Assembly: GCA_002480735.1 (NCBI GenBank)
Contig: DLCS01000131.1
Location: 1 to 53,674, forward strand
Direction of reading: 5' to 3'
Origin: Bacillaceae bacterium UBA7792
GTDB taxonomy: Bacteria > Bacillota > Bacilli > Bacillales > Cytobacillaceae
Length of the DNA: 53,674 bases
This document shows positions 43,159 to 51,816 of the stretch, piece after piece; within the stretch, counting starts at the first letter, position 1; every line of letters begins with the position of its first letter. Made by a program: the position numbers and the translations under genes. The notes below the pieces were generated by a model that ran no database searches, was not told where the DNA came from, and saw only the letters and a program-made list of their open reading frames with translations.

Positions 43159-44352
43159 ATGAGTAAAGTATTAGAACTGCGTGAAAAGCGAGCAAAAGCA
43201 TGGGAACAAACAAAAGCATTTCTTGATTCAAAACGTGGAGAAGATGGGATCCTTTCTGCCGAGGATACTTCCACTTATGAAAAGATGGAGGCAGAAGTTG
43301 TAAATCTTGGGAAGGAGATTGACCGCTTGGAAAGACAGCAAGCCATCGATTTAGAACTTTCCAAGCCGATTAATCAGCCGATTACTTCAAAGCCAACGGG
43401 TGCTGAAGGGCAGAAAACAGGCCGAGCAACCAATGAATACAAGGAAGCGTTCTGGAAATCGATGAGGAATAAAAGTAACTATGAAGTACAGAATGCCTTG
43501 AAAATTGGAACTGATTCTGAGGGTGGATATCTTGCTCCAGATGAGTTTGAAAGAACTCTCATTGAATCGTTGGAAGAGGAAAATATCTTCCGGTCATTAG
43601 CCAAGGTCATTACGACTTCCTCAGGAGATCGTAAAATCCCGGTGGTTGCTTCAAAAGGAACCGCTTCATGGGTAGATGAAGAAGGACTGATTCCTGAATC
43701 AGATGATAGCTTTGGACAAGTTTCAATTGGAGCTTATAAATTAGCCACCATGATTAAGGTGTCCGAGGAACTTTTAAATGATAGTGTGTTTAATCTTGAA
43801 GCGTATATTGCAAAAGAATTTGCCAGACGGATTGGTGCCAAAGAAGAAGAAGCCTTCTTTGTTGGAGATGGTACCGGAAAACCGACTGGTATTTTTAATG
43901 CAACGGGTGGAGCTGAACTTGGTGTGACTGGAACTTCTGCAACGGCTGTTTCAGTGGATGAGATTATGGATTTATTCTATTCCTTAAAATCACCGTATCG
44001 TAAAAAGGCAATTTTCGTCATGAATGATGCGACAATCAAGCTGATTCGAAAGCTGAAAGATGGGAATGGGCAGTACTTATGGCAGCCTTCGATCCAAGCG
44101 GGTCAACCTGATACAATCCTTAATCGTCCAGTAAAAACCTCTGCTTATGTACTAACAGTTGAAGCAGGTGCGAAGACAATTGCTTTTGGGGACTTCGGGT
44201 ATTACTGGGTAGCTGATAGACAAGGTCGTTCTTTCCAGAGATTAAATGAATTATATGCCGCAACAGGACAAGTTGGTTTCAAGGCAACACAGCGGGTGGA
44301 TGGAAAGCTGATTCTTCCTGAAGCAATCAAAGTGCTTCAACAGAAAGGATAG
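43159..44352 (+). CDS. Major capsid protein, HK97 fold
   Basis: A 397-aa precursor. Residues about 1-100 form a charged coiled-coil delta scaffold (RAKAWEQTKAFLDSKRGEDG, EVVNLGKEIDRLE). The mature HK97-fold part begins near residue 110: GTDSEGGYLAPDEF and IPVVASKGTASWVDEEG, then FARRIGAKEEEAFFVGDG. The protease next door is expected to cut near residue 100. AAGGAGG precedes the ATG. Confidence 0.95.
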   Translation: MSKVLELREKRAKAWEQTKAFLDSKRGEDGILSAEDTSTYEKMEAEVVNLGKEIDRLERQQAIDLELSKPINQPITSKPTGAEGQKTGRATNEYKEAFWKSMRNKSNYEVQNALKIGTDSEGGYLAPDEFERTLIESLEEENIFRSLAKVITTSSGDRKIPVVASKGTASWVDEEGLIPESDDSFGQVSIGAYKLATMIKVSEELLNDSVFNLEAYIAKEFARRIGAKEEEAFFVGDGTGKPTGIFNATGGAELGVTGTSATAVSVDEIMDLFYSLKSPYRKKAIFVMNDATIKLIRKLKDGNGQYLWQPSIQAGQPDTILNRPVKTSAYVLTVEAGAKTIAFGDFGYYWVADRQGRSFQRLNELYAATGQVGFKATQRVDGKLILPEAIKVLQQKG

Positions 44353-44362
44353 GTGATAGCAA

Positions 44363-44584
44363 ATGAGTAATGTAAAGAACTATACCGAACAAGGCGGAGA
44401 AAAGACGGTCATTGGCGGTTCGCTGGATATTGTTGAAAGTGGTAAGTTGTTGTTTAATGGCACAGAAGCAAAACCAGCAGTGAACCAAGCAGATAGTACT
44501 GCTGCAGATGTTGCTAGCCTGGTTACCGATTTTAACGCTCTGTTAGCAAAACTAAAAGCAGCTGGTCTGATGAACGGTGAATAA
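44363..44584 (+). CDS. Head fiber-like small protein
   Basis: A 73-aa protein (EKTVIGGSLDIVESGKLLFN; ADVASLVTDFNALLAKLKAA). Small proteins of this pattern after the capsid gene are annotated as head fiber in Firmicute phages and may decorate the capsid. The start has GATAGCAA upstream, a weak ribosome site, so coupling to capsid translation is likely. Confidence 0.72.
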   Translation: MSNVKNYTEQGGEKTVIGGSLDIVESGKLLFNGTEAKPAVNQADSTAADVASLVTDFNALLAKLKAAGLMNGE

Positions 44585-44602
44585 TAAAGGGAGGAAGCAG
44601 TG

Positions 44603-44914
44603 ATGAATGAGTTGTTATCAAAGGTAAAACAAAACCTTATTCTAAACCATGATGAGGACGATGTACTGCTTTCTGGATTCATCACTGCCGCTGTTTCCTA
44701 TGCAGAAAGCTATCAAAAGAAACCCGAGGGCTTTTACAATGAAAATCCCATGCATCCAACTACTGAACAAGCTGTTATCATGCTATCGTCTCACTTTTAT
44801 GAAAGTCGGGATGGTAGTACTGGTGGCTTTTTTGCTGACAATGTAGAAGCGAGTAAACAAGTGTGGAATGTGGTCAATATGCTCCTTCGTCTTAATAAGG
44901 ACGTGATCATATGA
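44603..44914 (+). CDS. Head-tail connector (gp6-like adaptor)
   Basis: A 103-aa adaptor that binds the portal below the head. The family pattern is seen in LLSKVKQNLILNHDEDDVLL, an ITAAVSYAESYQ helix, and AVIMLSSHFYESRDG. The start is ATG 44603, eight bases from GGGAGG; the GTG at 44600 is in frame. It overlaps the next gene by 4 bases. Confidence 0.88.
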   Translation: MNELLSKVKQNLILNHDEDDVLLSGFITAAVSYAESYQKKPEGFYNENPMHPTTEQAVIMLSSHFYESRDGSTGGFFADNVEASKQVWNVVNMLLRLNKDVII

Positions 44915-45246
44915 GTTTGGGAAAAATGAATGTAACGATTGAAATTTACAAAGAGGAATCCATCAAAGATGCTGAGGGTTTTGTTACAAAAGATGAGCTA
45001 CTTCTAACTTCGATGCGGGCATATAGAGAGAATCGTCATGGAAGTGAAGCCTGGAAAAACCGGGCCAGCTTCTCTAAGGCGACGTCTCTTTTTCGTTTTA
45101 GAAAACCTCGGGGATTGGAGCTGACCACGGATTTAATCATTCGCTGTAAGGATGAGAGATACAACATATTAAGTGTTGAAGATATTAAAGAGCGTGGTAT
45201 GTATGTAGAAGTGTTAGCAGAGAATATCTCTGGGTCAAAGGGGTGA
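44911..45246 (+). CDS. Head closure protein (SPP1 gp16-like)
   Basis: A 111-aa head-tail joining protein. VTIEIYKEESIKDAEGFVTK, SMRAYRENRHGSEAW and YNILSVEDIKERGMYVEVLA match the gp16/DUF head closure pattern. It plugs the portal channel after packaging. It is translationally coupled to the adaptor gene. Confidence 0.87.
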   Translation: MSLGKMNVTIEIYKEESIKDAEGFVTKDELLLTSMRAYRENRHGSEAWKNRASFSKATSLFRFRKPRGLELTTDLIIRCKDERYNILSVEDIKERGMYVEVLAENISGSKG

Positions 45247-45250
45247 GTTC

Positions 45251-45685
45251 ATGGCAAGAGCAGGAGTAAAAATGCCAGATGACTTTTTGGAAAGAATCTC
45301 GAAACTAAATCGTCACTTTGATGACATTGTACCAAGAGTGCTAGAAAAGGGTGCTGAACCAGTCGTTCAGAAGGCTAAAAGCAATCTAGCAGCAAGAATT
45401 GGTCAGGGGACAAAGGAACCCTCTCAGTCTACAGGAGAATTAGTGGCTTCCCTTGAAACCACAAAGGCGGTACAAGATGCGAAAGGTGACTGGAACCTAA
45501 GAGTTGGGATTCCAACAACCAGGGACAGCAAAGGGGTTTCTAATGCCCTGAAGGCAGCTGTGCTGGAGTATGGAAAATCAGGTCAGCCCCCAAAACCTTG
45601 GTTAAAACCGACCAAGTCCGCTACAAGAAAGGCCTGTGTGGAGGCGATGGAAAAGGCATTGGATAAGGAGATTGAAAGACTATGA
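45251..45685 (+). CDS. HK97 gp10-like tail component
   Basis: A 144-aa tail-connection protein. The pattern is a helical N-terminal FDDIVPRVLEKGAEPVVQKA, TGELVASLETTKAVQDAKGD, and the late aromatic-proline GQPPKPWLKP preceding a basic C-terminal helix. It sits between head closure and tail terminator genes, as in HK97-like phages. Confidence 0.88.
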   Translation: MARAGVKMPDDFLERISKLNRHFDDIVPRVLEKGAEPVVQKAKSNLAARIGQGTKEPSQSTGELVASLETTKAVQDAKGDWNLRVGIPTTRDSKGVSNALKAAVLEYGKSGQPPKPWLKPTKSATRKACVEAMEKALDKEIERL

Positions 45686-46026
45686 GTTTATTAAAAGATC
45701 TGAATAGCTCACTTGAACCCATCGGCACCCCAATTGAAACAGGAGTATTTTCAGGAAAACCGCCTGAAGAATATATCGTGATAACACCTATGTCGGACAG
45801 GCTTGATTTTTATGCGGATAATCAGGCTCATTCCGTTATTGAGGAAGCAAGGATATCTCTTTTCTCAAAAATGAATTACCAGTCGCTTAAAAAGGAAGTG
45901 ACAAAGGTGCTTTTAAAAGAGGAAATGACCATTACAGACCGACAATATATCGGGTTTGAGAATGATACAAAGTACCACCACTACGCCATTGATGTAATGA
46001 AAGAATATGAAATGGAGGAGATTTAA
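45682..46026 (+). CDS. Tail terminator/completion protein
   Basis: A 114-aa protein in the tail-terminator position. Segments PIGTPIETGVFSGKPPEEYI, VITPMSDRLDFYADNQ and ARISLFSKMNYQSL fit the DUF3168/minor-tail class that caps the tail tube. It overlaps both neighbours by 1-4 bases. Confidence 0.8.
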   Translation: MSLLKDLNSSLEPIGTPIETGVFSGKPPEEYIVITPMSDRLDFYADNQAHSVIEEARISLFSKMNYQSLKKEVTKVLLKEEMTITDRQYIGFENDTKYHHYAIDVMKEYEMEEI

Positions 46027-46907
46027 TGGCTACGATAGGATTGGATCGTTTATTTTATGCCAACATCACTGAAGATGAAAATGGCGTTGAAACATATGGG
46101 CCGCCGAAGATAATGGCCAAAGCTATGACGGCTGAATTGAGTGTTGAGTTAATTGAAGCCATTCTATATGCGGATGATGGTGCATCTGAAATTGTCAAAG
46201 AGTTTAATAGCGGAACCTTAACACTTGGAATTGATGATATTGGATCATTAGTGGCTCAAGATTTAACAGGAAGCAAAATTGATAGTAACAATGTAGTCGT
46301 GTCTAGAAGTGAGGATGGAGGGAAACCCGTTGCGATTGGATTTCGTGCGAAAAAAGCGAATGGCAGATATCGATATTTTTGGCTTTATCGAGTTATTTTT
46401 AACATTCCCACCACAAGTCTTGCAACAAAAGGTGAATCGATCACATTTAGTAGTCCCACCATAGAAGGTACGGTTTTTAGACGGAATAAGCTGGATGGTG
46501 AGAACAAACATCCATGGAAGGCAGAAGTAACAGAAGGGGATACTGGAGTGGCAAAAGAAACGATTTCAAATTGGTTTACGACCGTTTATGAGCCTGACTT
46601 TTCACCCGTAACTCCTACGATTACCGTGACTACCCAGCCGGCGGAATTGACGGAAGTAGCCGAAGGTAGTATTTCTGGAAGTCTTTCAGTGGTAGCAAGC
46701 ACAAATACAAGCTACCCAGTGACTTATCAGTGGTATGAAAACTCTGTCGACAGCACAAGTGGTGGAAGTATTATAAACGGAGAAACTTCTGCAAGCCTGG
46801 ACATTCCGACCGATCTTACAGCGGGAACCTATTATTTCTATTGTGTGCTGAGCTCTGTTGGGGCTAGTAGTGTAACAACGAATGTAGCTACAGTAACTGT
46901 ATTGTAA
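46026..46907 (+). CDS. Major tail protein with C-terminal Ig-like domain
   Basis: A 293-aa tube subunit. Residues 1-200 are the tube core (MATIGLDRLFYANITEDENG; NGRYRYFWLYRVIFNIPTTS). The last about 90 residues (VTTQPAELTEVAEGSISGSL, YPVTYQWYENSVDSTSGGSI, TAGTYYFYCVLSSVGASSVT) form an Ig-like beta-sandwich, predicted to project from the tail and touch carbohydrates. It is longer than minimal tube proteins (about 190-200 aa). Confidence 0.92.
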   Translation: MATIGLDRLFYANITEDENGVETYGPPKIMAKAMTAELSVELIEAILYADDGASEIVKEFNSGTLTLGIDDIGSLVAQDLTGSKIDSNNVVVSRSEDGGKPVAIGFRAKKANGRYRYFWLYRVIFNIPTTSLATKGESITFSSPTIEGTVFRRNKLDGENKHPWKAEVTEGDTGVAKETISNWFTTVYEPDFSPVTPTITVTTQPAELTEVAEGSISGSLSVVASTNTSYPVTYQWYENSVDSTSGGSIINGETSASLDIPTDLTAGTYYFYCVLSSVGASSVTTNVATVTVL

Positions 46908-46923
46908 AGGAGAGCGATGAACA

Positions 46924-47349
46924 TTGGCTAATGAAAAAGTAGAGACTTCACCGATAGATGTTGATTTTGCAGCGGATGAAAGAAGTGCCGTCATTGAAGT
47001 TGGTGATGAAGAGTACAAACTAATTTTGACCACAAAGGCAACAAAAGAAATCGCAAAACGCTATGGTGGCCTTGAGAACCTCGGTGCCAAGCTGATGAAC
47101 ACAAAGGACTTTGAACTAGCTCTTGATGAGATTGTTTGGCTTATTACCTTGCTAGCGAATCAGTCGATACTAATTCATAATCTGAGGAATAAAGATGCTA
47201 AGAAAGAGCTGCTGACAGAAGATGAAGTGGAATTATTGACCACACCTTTTGAATTGGCGGAGTACAAAAATGCCATCATGGCCAGTATGCTGAAAGGAAC
47301 AAAACGGCATATTGAGAGTGAACCAGCAAAAAACGTGGAAGTCGGGTAA
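46924..47349 (+). CDS. Tail assembly chaperone G (unshifted product)
   Basis: A 141-aa chaperone that binds the tape measure before tube assembly. SAVIEVGDEEYKLILTTKAT and KEIAKRYGGLENLGAKLMN match the gpG group. The start is TTG 46924, eight bases from AAAGGAGAG; the nearby ATG 46917 is out of frame. It ends at TAA 47347-47349, 13 bases after a slippery A_AAA_AAC, where a minority of ribosomes should shift to make gpGT. Confidence 0.87.
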   Translation: MANEKVETSPIDVDFAADERSAVIEVGDEEYKLILTTKATKEIAKRYGGLENLGAKLMNTKDFELALDEIVWLITLLANQSILIHNLRNKDAKKELLTEDEVELLTTPFELAEYKNAIMASMLKGTKRHIESEPAKNVEVG

Positions 47350-47537
47350 GCGATGATGAGTTGTTTATCCGACTTATTTATTATGGAACCGCTCAATTAA
47401 ACCGAAGTGAAGAAGAAATTTGGCTTATGCCTTTGGGTCATTTAATGGATCTATGGGAATGCCATAAGCAGTTTACAGGATTGGCCAAGCCGAAACAGGA
47501 GATTTTTATTGATGATGTGATTCCGGTGGGTTTATAA
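46924..47537 (+). CDS. Tail assembly chaperone GT (-1 frameshift product)
   Basis: Frameshifted fusion of about 204 aa: 137 codons of G, then a -1 shift at the slippery site 47328-47334 into the frame that ends at TAA 47535-47537. The added part reads VSDDELFIRLIYYGTAQL, then SEEEIWLMPLGHLMDLWECH and KPKQEIFIDDVIPVGL, the expected T domain. The T domain recruits the tube subunit while G covers the tape measure. No separate ATG with a ribosome site serves the T frame. Confidence 0.82.
47328..47334 (+). promoter_or_regulatory. Programmed -1 frameshift site A_AAA_AAC
   Basis: The heptamer is in register: the zero frame reads GCA-AAA-AAC, so X_XXY_YYZ is A_AAA_AAC, a classic strong slippery site. 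The zero-frame stop follows 13 bases later and the T-domain frame opens at 47334. Confidence 0.85.
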
Positions 47538-47543
47538 ATGTTG

Positions 47544-47660
47544 TTTTGCGTTCATGCTTAAATTATATACAATTAAGGCATAAATGCAAAAATAGTCTTT
47601 GTAAATGACATTTTGCTTTTATGCTCAAATAATGTATAATTAAAGCATAAAAGCAAAATG
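47544..47660 (+). promoter_or_regulatory. Tandem AbiE promoter/operator with two inverted-repeat pairs
   Basis: The proximal unit has perfect 17-bp arms, CATTTTGCTTTTATGCT (47609-47625) and AGCATAAAAGCAAAATG (47644-47660), enclosing TATAAT (47635-47640); TTGCTT (47613-47618) is a -35 at 16 bp. A diverged copy lies just upstream: TTTTGCGTTCATGCT (47544-47558) and GGCATAAATGCAAAA (47577-47591). AbiEi proteins are known to repress their own promoter through inverted repeats. Confidence 0.85.
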
Positions 47661-47671
47661 AGGTCGATATT

Positions 47672-48265
47672 ATGAGTTATCGTGAACAATTAGAGAGTTT
47701 AATTGCAGATAACAATGGAATCGTAGTAACGAATGAAGTGGAGAAACAAGGTATCCCACGTCATTATCTAACGCCTCTTGTGCGAGAGGGCAAGTTGGAT
47801 CGCGTATCGCATGGAGTTTATGTAACACCCGATGCTTTTGAAGATGAGATGTATATGCTTCAGATGAAAAGTCCAAAAGTGGTATTCTCTCATGAAACAG
47901 CATTATTCTTCCACGATTTAACGGATAGAGATCCACTTGAATGGTCAGTAACTGTACCAAATGGGTACAACGCTACAAAGTTGAGGGACTCAGGTATTCA
48001 AGTATTTTCTGTAAAAAAACCGTTACATTTAATGGGAACTACTGAAGTTGAAACTTTGTTTGGAAGAAAGGTTACAGCCTACAACAAGGAAAGAACCATT
48101 TGTGATATTATTCGAAATCGAAATAACATGGATGTTGCTATCTTAAATGATGCATTGAAGAGATACCTCGCCAGTAAAGATAAGAACATTTCTTTATTAA
48201 TGAAATATGCCAAAGAGTTACGGGTCCAAAAAATTCTAAGAAGTTATATGGAGATTCTACTATGA
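47672..48265 (+). CDS. abiEi: AbiEi-family antitoxin and autorepressor
   Basis: A 197-aa type IV antitoxin. The N-terminal winged helix (about residues 1-60) shows NGIVVTNEVEKQGIPRHYLT and LVREGKLDRVSHGVYV; the rest is the AbiEi C-terminal antitoxin domain (VFSHETALFFHDLTDRDPLE, VTAYNKERTICDIIRNRNN). It counteracts AbiEii without a direct complex in studied cases and represses the promoter at 47544-47660. It overlaps the toxin gene by 4 bases. The pair is foreign to the tail operon that surrounds it. Confidence 0.92.
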   Translation: MSYREQLESLIADNNGIVVTNEVEKQGIPRHYLTPLVREGKLDRVSHGVYVTPDAFEDEMYMLQMKSPKVVFSHETALFFHDLTDRDPLEWSVTVPNGYNATKLRDSGIQVFSVKKPLHLMGTTEVETLFGRKVTAYNKERTICDIIRNRNNMDVAILNDALKRYLASKDKNISLLMKYAKELRVQKILRSYMEILL

Positions 48266-49113
48266 ATAGTTCAACGCAAATAAAAGCTTTAATAAGAAAT
48301 CTTGCAAAAGAAAAGGAAGTAAATGCACAAATACTTTTGAGAAACTATATGTTGGAAAGACTTCTAGAAAGAATCTCCAGCTCAGAGTATAAAAATAATT
48401 TCATCTTAAAGGGTGGCATGTTGGTAGCTGCCCTAGTTGGTGTAGATATGCGTTCAACAATAGATATGGATGCAACGATTAAATCTTTTCCTGTTGATAT
48501 GGAATCGATTGAAGCCGTATTTAACGTAATTCTAGGCGTGCCATTAGATGATGGTGTAATGATGACATTAAAACGAGTGGATGAGATACGGGATGAGGAT
48601 CAGTATAATGGTTACCGAGTGTCAATAGAAGCTGCAATGGATAATGCAAAAATCCCAATAAAGGTGGATATTACCACCGGTGATGAAATCACACCAAAGG
48701 AAGTTATTTATACATTTGATTTATTGCTTGAGGATAGAAGTATTGATATCCTCGCATATAACATTGAAACGGTTATTGCTGAAAAATTTGAAACTATTTT
48801 GACAAGAGGTATCACTAATACAAGAATGAGAGATTTTTACGATATCTACATTCTTGTTAAGCTACAAGGACACCGAATCGAGAATGTTGTCTTGGGCGAA
48901 GCGGTTAGAAAAACTGCAGAAAAAAGAGGGTCTGTTTCTGCTTTATCTAGTGGACAAGCTATTCTCGATGAGGTCAGGTTTGATGATGGCTTACAAAGGC
49001 ACTGGTTAAATTATCAAAGGAAAAATAGTTATGCTGATGATATTTCGTGGGAAGATATTAACGTTTCCCTTATTAGCTTATGGAATGTAATTTTGGAAAA
49101 TCTAGAACGTTAG
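48262..49113 (+). CDS. abiEii: AbiEii-family nucleotidyltransferase toxin
   Basis: A 283-aa abortive-infection toxin of the DUF1814/nucleotidyltransferase group. Motif I: FILKGGMLVAALVG (K50, G51, G52) with STIDMDATIK (D68, D70). Motif II: PIKVDITTGD (D136). Motif III: AEKFETI (K175). Motif IV: NTRMRDFYDIY (D191). All catalytic residues are present. The family modifies tRNA or binds GTP to stop growth upon phage infection. Length is normal (about 280-300 aa). The stop is followed by a hairpin. Confidence 0.93.
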   Translation: MNSSTQIKALIRNLAKEKEVNAQILLRNYMLERLLERISSSEYKNNFILKGGMLVAALVGVDMRSTIDMDATIKSFPVDMESIEAVFNVILGVPLDDGVMMTLKRVDEIRDEDQYNGYRVSIEAAMDNAKIPIKVDITTGDEITPKEVIYTFDLLLEDRSIDILAYNIETVIAEKFETILTRGITNTRMRDFYDIYILVKLQGHRIENVVLGEAVRKTAEKRGSVSALSSGQAILDEVRFDDGLQRHWLNYQRKNSYADDISWEDINVSLISLWNVILENLER

Positions 49114-49147
49114 TAATTTATTGAGAAGTTTTATAGATAATGTTGAG

Positions 49148-49173
49148 GGCTTGCTATCCGCAGGTCTTTTTTT
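49148..49173 (+). terminator. Weak terminator between AbiE and the tape measure gene
   Basis: GGCTTGC (49148-49154) pairs with GCAGGTC (49160-49166) with two G-U pairs and a 5-nt loop, followed by seven T. A terminator here would stop AbiE transcripts from reading into the tape measure gene in the lysogen, and would have to be bypassed in late expression. Confidence 0.6.
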
Positions 49174-49200
49174 ATGCCTAAAAAGAGGGGAGGTGGAGTC

Positions 49201-51801
49201 GTGGCAGACAATTTCGGACTTCGGATTGGTGTTGAAGGAGAGAAAGACTTTAAGAATGCTCTAAGAGACATCAATCGGAATTTCAAAGTATTAGGCAGTG
49301 AAATGAAACTCGTAACCGCCCAATTTGATAGGCAGGATCAATCGATTGAGGCCCTGACTGCAAGAAATGGAACGCTCACCAAATCAGTAGATGCACAAAA
49401 AGACAAAATCAGCACGTTAGAAGCCGCATTAAGAAATGCTGCACATTCATTTGGAGAGACAGACAAACGAACCCAAAACTGGCAAATTCAGCTGAATAAT
49501 GCCAAGTCTGAACTAATGAAGATGGAGCGGGAACTTGAGAATAACAATCAAGCCATTCAAGATTTGAATGAAGGATTCAATGATGCTGAAGGAGAAGTTG
49601 AGGAGTTTGCTGATGAAGTACAGAATGCAGCGGATCAGACTGAAGATGCTTCTGGTCGCTTTGAAAAGTTGGGTGGTGTCTTAAAAGGAATCGGAGCAAC
49701 CATTGGGGCAGCCGTAGCCGCCATTGGAACAGCGGCAGTCGCTACGGGGGCCAGCCTGATTAAACTTGGTGATGAGTACAATATGGCCGTCAACCAAATT
49801 TCTGCTTCAACTGGGGCAACAGGTGCAGAGCTCGAGGAATTGGGTAAGGTTGCTCAAAATGTGTACAAGCACAACTTCGGTGATAGTTTGGATGATGTGG
49901 CAGTAGGAATTTCAGAGGTTCAAAAGATAACCGGACTCATGGGTGAAGAGCTAGAAAAAGCCACCGAGTCTGGTTTTGCTTTGAGGAAAACTTTTGACTT
50001 TGATATGCAAGAATCGGCAAGAGCAGCCAGTGCTCTTATGAAAAACTTTGGCATCTCTGCAGATGAAGCCTATAACATTATTGCCGTTGGTGCTCAAAAC
50101 GGTGCCGATAAAAATGGCGATCTATTAGATACCTTGAATGAATACTCCGTTCAATATGCTTCCCTTGGTCTTAGTGCAGATGAATTTATTGCTAGTTTAA
50201 TAGGCGGAGCAGAAAGTGGAGCATTCAGTATTGATAAGGTCGGGGATGCTGTTAAGGAATTTAATATCCGGGCTAAAGATGGCAGTAAGTCAAGTATGGA
50301 AGCATTCACCGCTCTTGGGCTTAATGCGGAAGAAATGACGAAGCAGTTTGCCCAAGGTGGAGAAACAGCTAATGCAGCATTCTTTAGTGTCATTCAAAAA
50401 CTTCAAGAAATTGAAGATCCGCTTCTAAAAAACACAATTGGTGTGCAGTTGTTTGGTACACAGTTTGAAGATTTAGAAGCTAGTATACTACCAGTTCTTG
50501 GTGGGATAAAAGATAGTACCATTGCGAGTGGGGATGCGTTGGCCCAAATAACAGAGGTCAAATACGATAACCTGACTGACGGCATTGAGGGGGTAAAACG
50601 TTCCTTACAAGGCGTGTTTTTGCCTGCTGTGAGCGAAGTGTCTGCGGGGATCACTGATTTATTTTCTGGCTTATCGAATGGGATTAATGAAGCAGATGGG
50701 GACTTTGAAAAAATTGCAGAAGTGATTGGCGAGACTGTTGCTGGTATAACAGAACTTATCACAGAGCAATTGCCTCAGTTCGTTACGTTAGGACTTCAAA
50801 TTATTATGTCTTTAATCGGTGCAATCGTAGAAAACCTCCCAATGATCATTGATTCAGCCATGCAAATCGTGACGACTCTACTCCAAGGGATTATCGAGGC
50901 TCTACCTCAAATTACGGAAGGGGCACTTTACCTTGTTCTTAGTTTAGTAGATGGAATTATTGCCAATCTCCCTGCATTAATCGAAGCGGCTTTAACAATG
51001 ATTGTGACGCTAGCAAATGGGATTGGTGAGGCTTTACCTAACCTTATTCCATCCATTGTATCAGCGATTCTATTAATTGTAGAAACAATCATCAACAATC
51101 TCGACATGGTTTTAGAGGCGGCTTTTAAAATTATAGAAGGTTTAGCAGTAGGAATTATTAATGCTTTACCTAGACTCATAGAAGCACTGCCAGCTATTAT
51201 TTCATCAATCATTAACTTTATTACTGGGAATCTCCCTAAAATTGTTGAGTTGGGTATTTCATTGATTATTCAGTTGGCGGCTGGGCTATTAAGAGCAATT
51301 CCTCAGCTTGTGGCGCAATTACCACAGATTATTTCTGCCATCATCGTTGGAATTGGAAAAGCAGCTGTTTCCATTGGACAAGTGGGAGTGAACATTGTAC
51401 GTGGGCTTTGGAATGGGATTGCTTCCATGATTGGCTGGATAAAAGATAAGGTTAGTGGTTTTGTCGGTGGAATCGTCAGTAGTGTGAAAGGTGTACTTGG
51501 GATTCGTTCCCCTTCACGAGTTTTTGCTGGGATCGGGGAAAACATGGGTGAAGGCATTGGTGTTGGTTTTACCGATGCGATGAGTGATGTAGAAAAGGAA
51601 ATGGAAGGTGCGATTCCTACTGACTTTGATTTGAATATGGATAGTGTGGTTACTGGGATGGAAGCGGGCAAGAGGGGTGCATCTTTTGATGTCACGATTC
51701 CATTAACGATCGATGGAAATGTATTAACTCGGATTATTGCTCAGCTTCAATGGAACCAAAATACAGTAACAGTTAGAAATCTAGGAGTAGCAGGTTCGTA
51801 A
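49201..51801 (+). CDS. Tail tape measure protein
   Basis: An 866-aa protein that sets siphovirus tail length. The N-terminal 170 residues are coiled coil (AQFDRQDQSIEALTARNGTL; MERELENNNQAIQDLNEGFN). A hydrophobic stretch at about 165-190 (IGATIGAAVAAIGTAAVATG) and several near 500-740 with repeated L-P-x-I-I-x-A pattern (LPQITEGALYLVLSLVDGII) are membrane-active segments for DNA entry. At about 1.5 A per residue the tail would be roughly 130 nm. The start is GTG 49201 after GGGAGGTGG; an upstream ATG 49174 precedes that site. Confidence 0.92.
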   Translation: MADNFGLRIGVEGEKDFKNALRDINRNFKVLGSEMKLVTAQFDRQDQSIEALTARNGTLTKSVDAQKDKISTLEAALRNAAHSFGETDKRTQNWQIQLNNAKSELMKMERELENNNQAIQDLNEGFNDAEGEVEEFADEVQNAADQTEDASGRFEKLGGVLKGIGATIGAAVAAIGTAAVATGASLIKLGDEYNMAVNQISASTGATGAELEELGKVAQNVYKHNFGDSLDDVAVGISEVQKITGLMGEELEKATESGFALRKTFDFDMQESARAASALMKNFGISADEAYNIIAVGAQNGADKNGDLLDTLNEYSVQYASLGLSADEFIASLIGGAESGAFSIDKVGDAVKEFNIRAKDGSKSSMEAFTALGLNAEEMTKQFAQGGETANAAFFSVIQKLQEIEDPLLKNTIGVQLFGTQFEDLEASILPVLGGIKDSTIASGDALAQITEVKYDNLTDGIEGVKRSLQGVFLPAVSEVSAGITDLFSGLSNGINEADGDFEKIAEVIGETVAGITELITEQLPQFVTLGLQIIMSLIGAIVENLPMIIDSAMQIVTTLLQGIIEALPQITEGALYLVLSLVDGIIANLPALIEAALTMIVTLANGIGEALPNLIPSIVSAILLIVETIINNLDMVLEAAFKIIEGLAVGIINALPRLIEALPAIISSIINFITGNLPKIVELGISLIIQLAAGLLRAIPQLVAQLPQIISAIIVGIGKAAVSIGQVGVNIVRGLWNGIASMIGWIKDKVSGFVGGIVSSVKGVLGIRSPSRVFAGIGENMGEGIGVGFTDAMSDVEKEMEGAIPTDFDLNMDSVVTGMEAGKRGASFDVTIPLTIDGNVLTRIIAQLQWNQNTVTVRNLGVAGS

Positions 51802-51816
51802 AAGGAGGGCAGATTG

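Noticed and set aside
51303..51695. A minus-strand frame inside the tape measure gene
   Set aside because: Shadow of a Gly/Ile/Ala-rich coding region; no start signals.
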